From: an uncultured Veillonella sp.
GTDB lineage: Bacteria > Bacillota > Negativicutes > Veillonellales > Veillonellaceae
Length of the DNA: 7,703 nucleotides
Direction: 5' to 3'
Assembly: GCA_900549845.1 (NCBI GenBank)
Contig: URPT01000079.1
Span: 1 to 7,703, forward strand
Shown here in pieces: positions 5,255 through 7,703 of this stretch. Below the pieces are notes generated by a model. The model did not search any database. It was not told the DNA's origin and was given only the letters and a program-made list of their open reading frames with translations. The position numbers were made by a program, and so were the translations under genes. Positions within the stretch are counted from its first letter, which is position 1, and each line of letters starts with the position of its first letter.

Positions 5255-7221
5255 TGAAGTTATTAAATAAAGCGTTATTACGCATGAGTGATTGGAGTCG
5301 CACTACGTGGTGCCTTGCCATACTCATGACCGTTGCCTTCGTCCTTATCGGGCGTTTAGCACAGTTACAGGTCTTTGATACCTTTGACCTAGAGAAGAAA
5401 AACTTATTACAAGTTCAAGTAGATAGAAAATTACAATCGCCGCGTGGTACAATCTATGACCGTAATGGCAAGCCTTTGGCGATGAGTGTAGTTACAAAAT
5501 CTTTATATGCAGATCCAAAGATGATTAAACAGTCTCCTCAAGAGATTGCGGATCTCATCTCACCGTATGTAACGATGTCAAAAGAGAATATTGTGAAAGC
5601 TTTGCAAGAGGATACCGCCTTTGTCTGGTTGAATCGTATGATGGATGCAGATAAATCAAAAGGGGTACAACAAGTTATTAAGGATAATAATATTGCAGGC
5701 CTTAATTTCGTTGAAGAATCTAAGCGCTATTATCCAAATGGTGTCTTAGCGGCACAAGTATTAGGCTTTGTCGGTACTGATGATAAAGGTCTTGATGGTC
5801 TAGAACTGGTTCTTGATGACGAATTAAAGGGGGGCGTACAACAAGAAATTGTAGCTACTGATAATAAAGGGAATGCCATCTTTGGTTCCGTATTATCTAA
5901 ATTTTTACCAGATAAGGGTAAAAGCGTAACCTTAACCATCGATGCAACAATTCAATTTATTGCAGAACGCGCTCTTGATAAGGCGATGGTTGATACAGGA
6001 GCTAAGCATGCCAGCGTTATCGTTATGGATCCAAAGAACGGTGAAATATTAGCGATGGCCAATCGTCCAAGTTATGATCCTAATAACTACAACCAAAGTG
6101 GTGAAGAGGCTTTCAAAAATATTGCGGTTACCAATTTATATGAACCAGGCTCTACATTCAAACCTATCATTGCATCTGCAGCTCTTGCAGCAGGCAAATG
6201 GAAGTTAGACACTGTGTATAACGATAAAGGGGCCTTCGCTGCCAATGGACATATCATTAGAAACTGGAATGGTGAGGGATATGGTCCTGTTCGTTTGCTA
6301 GATATTTTGAAGTACTCTATTAATACTGGTATGGCTGAAATTGGTACATTAACAGGTGCAGATATTCTCTCGAAATATATACGTGATTATGGCTTTGGCT
6401 CTGAAACAGGTATTGAATTGCCTGGTGAAGGAGCAGGTATTTTGTATAATCCAGAGGATATGAGTAAGCTAGACGTTGCGACTATGTCCATCGGTCAAGG
6501 TATTGCGGTTACACCATTACAAATGGTTCGCGCCTTTGGTGCACTTTCTAATGGTGGGGCTATGATGAAACCACATATCATCAAGTCTTATAGTAACTCT
6601 CAAGGCGATGTAACAAGTACGACTGAAACATCTGTTGTGGGACAACCAGTTCCGGCGGAAACCGCTAAAACCATTGTAGATATTCTAGAAAAAGAAGTAT
6701 CCGAAGGTGGCGGTACAAAAGCGATGGTAGAAGGTTATCACTTCGGCGGTAAAACTGGTACGGCGCAAAAACTAGATACCAAACATGGCGGTTATCTCGA
6801 CGGACAATACATTGCGTCCTTTATTGGCTTTGGCCCTGTAGAGGATCCAAAATTTGTAGTTCTTGTCGTTATTGATGACCCACAAAAGGGTTCTTATTAT
6901 GGTAGTCAAATTGTAGCCCCTGTATTTAAGGACATCGTATCTCAACTTGTACGGTATTACCAAATGAGTCCGTATGTTAAAGAAAGTACACCAGTAGCTG
7001 TTAAAGCTGCTAATACACTACCTGAACCAAAACCGGGAAGTGATGGTTCTGTTACATTGCCTAACTTTACTGGTTTTACCTATGGTGAAGTGCGTGATTG
7101 GTTACATAAGGCGGGACTTGCCTTTAAACCGGATGGAACTGGTACGGCTACATCTCAAGATGAAAGTAGCGGTACAACTGTTCAGGCTGGTACAGCAATT
7201 ACTGTTCATTTCCGTAGATAA
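5251..7221 (+). CDS. Class B penicillin-binding protein (FtsI/SpoVD type) with C-terminal PASTA domain
   Basis: This is a membrane-anchored peptidoglycan transpeptidase, 656 residues long. The short basic N-terminus is followed by one membrane segment at about 19-38 (in-to-out orientation, with the hallmark GRLAQLQVF). The dimerisation or pedestal domain starts at RGTIYDRNGKPLA (65-77). The transpeptidase domain (about 225-570) has all three active-site motifs: S301-T-F-K304 (nucleophile serine), S356-I-N358 and K501-T-G-T. A proline-rich linker (about 572-600) leads to one PASTA domain (601-654, VTLPNFTGFTYGEVRDWL onward). This is the order seen in SpoVD and in PASTA-bearing FtsI proteins. 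The first ATG (5251) overlaps the cca stop as ATGA. A second ATG at 5254 is better spaced from GGAG at 5245-5248 and could be the true start; it changes one residue. The overlap suggests translational coupling with cca. The next gene is folD-like, not murE, so this copy lies outside a dcw cell-division cluster. Whether it acts in division or another process cannot be told from sequence. Confidence 0.93.
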   Translation: MMKLLNKALLRMSDWSRTTWCLAILMTVAFVLIGRLAQLQVFDTFDLEKKNLLQVQVDRKLQSPRGTIYDRNGKPLAMSVVTKSLYADPKMIKQSPQEIADLISPYVTMSKENIVKALQEDTAFVWLNRMMDADKSKGVQQVIKDNNIAGLNFVEESKRYYPNGVLAAQVLGFVGTDDKGLDGLELVLDDELKGGVQQEIVATDNKGNAIFGSVLSKFLPDKGKSVTLTIDATIQFIAERALDKAMVDTGAKHASVIVMDPKNGEILAMANRPSYDPNNYNQSGEEAFKNIAVTNLYEPGSTFKPIIASAALAAGKWKLDTVYNDKGAFAANGHIIRNWNGEGYGPVRLLDILKYSINTGMAEIGTLTGADILSKYIRDYGFGSETGIELPGEGAGILYNPEDMSKLDVATMSIGQGIAVTPLQMVRAFGALSNGGAMMKPHIIKSYSNSQGDVTSTTETSVVGQPVPAETAKTIVDILEKEVSEGGGTKAMVEGYHFGGKTGTAQKLDTKHGGYLDGQYIASFIGFGPVEDPKFVVLVVIDDPQKGSYYGSQIVAPVFKDIVSQLVRYYQMSPYVKESTPVAVKAANTLPEPKPGSDGSVTLPNFTGFTYGEVRDWLHKAGLAFKPDGTGTATSQDESSGTTVQAGTAITVHFRR

Positions 7222-7239
7222 AACGAATTCGGTCATAAT

Positions 7240-7268
7240 TAGAAATTATAGACAGTTCGTTATATAAT
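7240..7268 (+). promoter_or_regulatory. Promoter-like element between pbp and the folD-like gene
   Basis: TATAAT (7263-7268) is a perfect -10 box. TAGAAA (7240-7245), four of six matches to TTGACA, is 17 bases upstream. The predicted start, near 7275, is only about eight bases before the terminator stem at 7283. Any transcript would therefore have to read through that hairpin to reach the folD-like gene. Confidence 0.4.
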
Positions 7269-7282
7269 AGAATAAGAGACTT

Positions 7283-7309
7283 AGGTGCCTCTCAGGAGGC
7301 ACCTTTTTT
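7283..7309 (+). terminator. Rho-independent terminator between pbp and the folD-like gene
   Basis: AGGTGCCTC (7283-7291) pairs perfectly with GAGGCACCT (7296-7304) around TCAG, followed by six T residues (7304-7309). It ends the cca-pbp transcript. Because a promoter-like element lies just upstream, it could also act as a leader attenuator of the folD-like gene. Confidence 0.92.
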
Positions 7310-7338
7310 ATAAATAGTTTGAATGAATGGAGATACAC

Positions 7339-7703
7339 ATGATCGAATTACGCGGTAAAGCAGTAGCAGATGCTCACAAGGCGATTTTACAAGAAAAAGT
7401 TGCAGCAGTAGGAGACTCTGTAATTACTATGGCAGTATTACTTGTTGGTGAAGACCACGGTGCTCATATGTACGCTACATTTATGGAAAAGACAGCAAAG
7501 AATTTTGGCTATGGCTTTGTATTAAAACAATTACCTGAAACGGCTACACAGGATGAAGTAGTTACAGCATTGCAAGAATTAAATAATGATGCGGCTGTTC
7601 ATGGAATTTTACCGTTAATGCCGATGCCTAAACACATTGATACAGAGGCTCTTATCGATATGCTAGATCCTAAAAAAGATATCGATGGTTTAACTACGTA
7701 TAA
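7339..7703 (+). CDS. folD: FolD-like methylenetetrahydrofolate dehydrogenase, N-terminal part, altered active site (cut by window edge)
   Basis: FolD normally performs two steps of one-carbon metabolism: NAD(P)-dependent oxidation of methylene-tetrahydrofolate, and hydrolysis of methenyl-tetrahydrofolate. The first 121 residues are seen, starting MIELRGKAVA. TGGAGA is at 7328-7333, and its GGAG core is six bases from the ATG. Family landmarks are VLLVGEDHGAHMY (33-45), LPETAT, HGILPLMPMP (88-97) and the conserved KKDIDGL (112-118). Aligned with the E. coli motif YVASKRK, the frame here reads Y45-A-T-F-M49-E-K51, so the catalytic lysine position is methionine. In ILVQLPLP the glutamine position is L93. 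The active-site tyrosine (Y45) and aspartate (D116) are kept. The usual PAS before the tyrosine is also changed (HGA). The frame is otherwise clean, so this is not an obvious pseudogene. It may be a dehydrogenase without cyclohydrolase activity or a divergent paralogue. The Rossmann domain is outside the window. Confidence 0.85.
   Translation, partial: MIELRGKAVADAHKAILQEKVAAVGDSVITMAVLLVGEDHGAHMYATFMEKTAKNFGYGFVLKQLPETATQDEVVTALQELNNDAAVHGILPLMPMPKHIDTEALIDMLDPKKDIDGLTTY

Noticed and set aside
7040..7267. Plus-strand frame of 75 codons overlapping the end of pbp
   Set aside because: It is an alternative frame through the PASTA domain coding sequence, with no homology I recognise and no ribosome binding site.

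Overview
The window is AT-rich, gene-dense bacterial DNA from an anaerobe. The oxygen-sensitive Fe-S enzymes (hybrid cluster protein, two-subunit serine dehydratase), the strong Shine-Dalgarno sequences and the protein flavour suggest a Firmicutes-type organism. My best guess is the Negativicutes, near Veillonella. That is recognition from memory and was not tested by any search.

Layout. (1) Positions 1-144, minus strand: the first 48 codons of a Crp/Fnr-family regulator, cut by the window edge. (2) Positions 145-416: a 272-base divergent control region with a promoter for the regulator, an alternating set of ATCAG/CTGAT half-sites, and a perfect 17-base palindrome touching the hcp ribosome binding site. 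(3) Positions 417-1982: hcp, a class I hybrid cluster protein with all cluster ligands present, followed by two hairpins, the second a classic terminator. (4) Positions 2140-3781: a promoter, sdaAB and sdaAA (beta and alpha subunits of the Fe-S L-serine dehydratase), ending in a terminator whose stem begins inside the last codons of sdaAA. (5) Positions 3836-7221: a CCA-adding tRNA nucleotidyltransferase with an HD domain, overlapping by four bases a class B penicillin-binding protein with a C-terminal PASTA domain. (6) Positions 7240-7703: a promoter-like element, a strong terminator, and the 5' part of a folD-like gene that runs off the window.

How the genes relate. The regulator and hcp form a plausible nitrosative-stress module: in many anaerobes a Crp/Fnr protein (HcpR) controls hcp. 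The serine dehydratase operon converts serine to pyruvate and ammonia and stands alone between terminators. The cca-pbp pair is probably translationally coupled but joins unrelated functions (tRNA 3' end maturation and septal or other peptidoglycan cross-linking).

The most notable observation is in the folD-like gene. The residues aligning with the catalytic lysine and the active-site glutamine of FolD are methionine and leucine, while the tyrosine and aspartate are kept. This predicts loss of the cyclohydrolase activity, or a changed role. I see no mobile element, CRISPR array, tRNA or rRNA. Apart from the folD-like gene, the genes are ordinary and intact.
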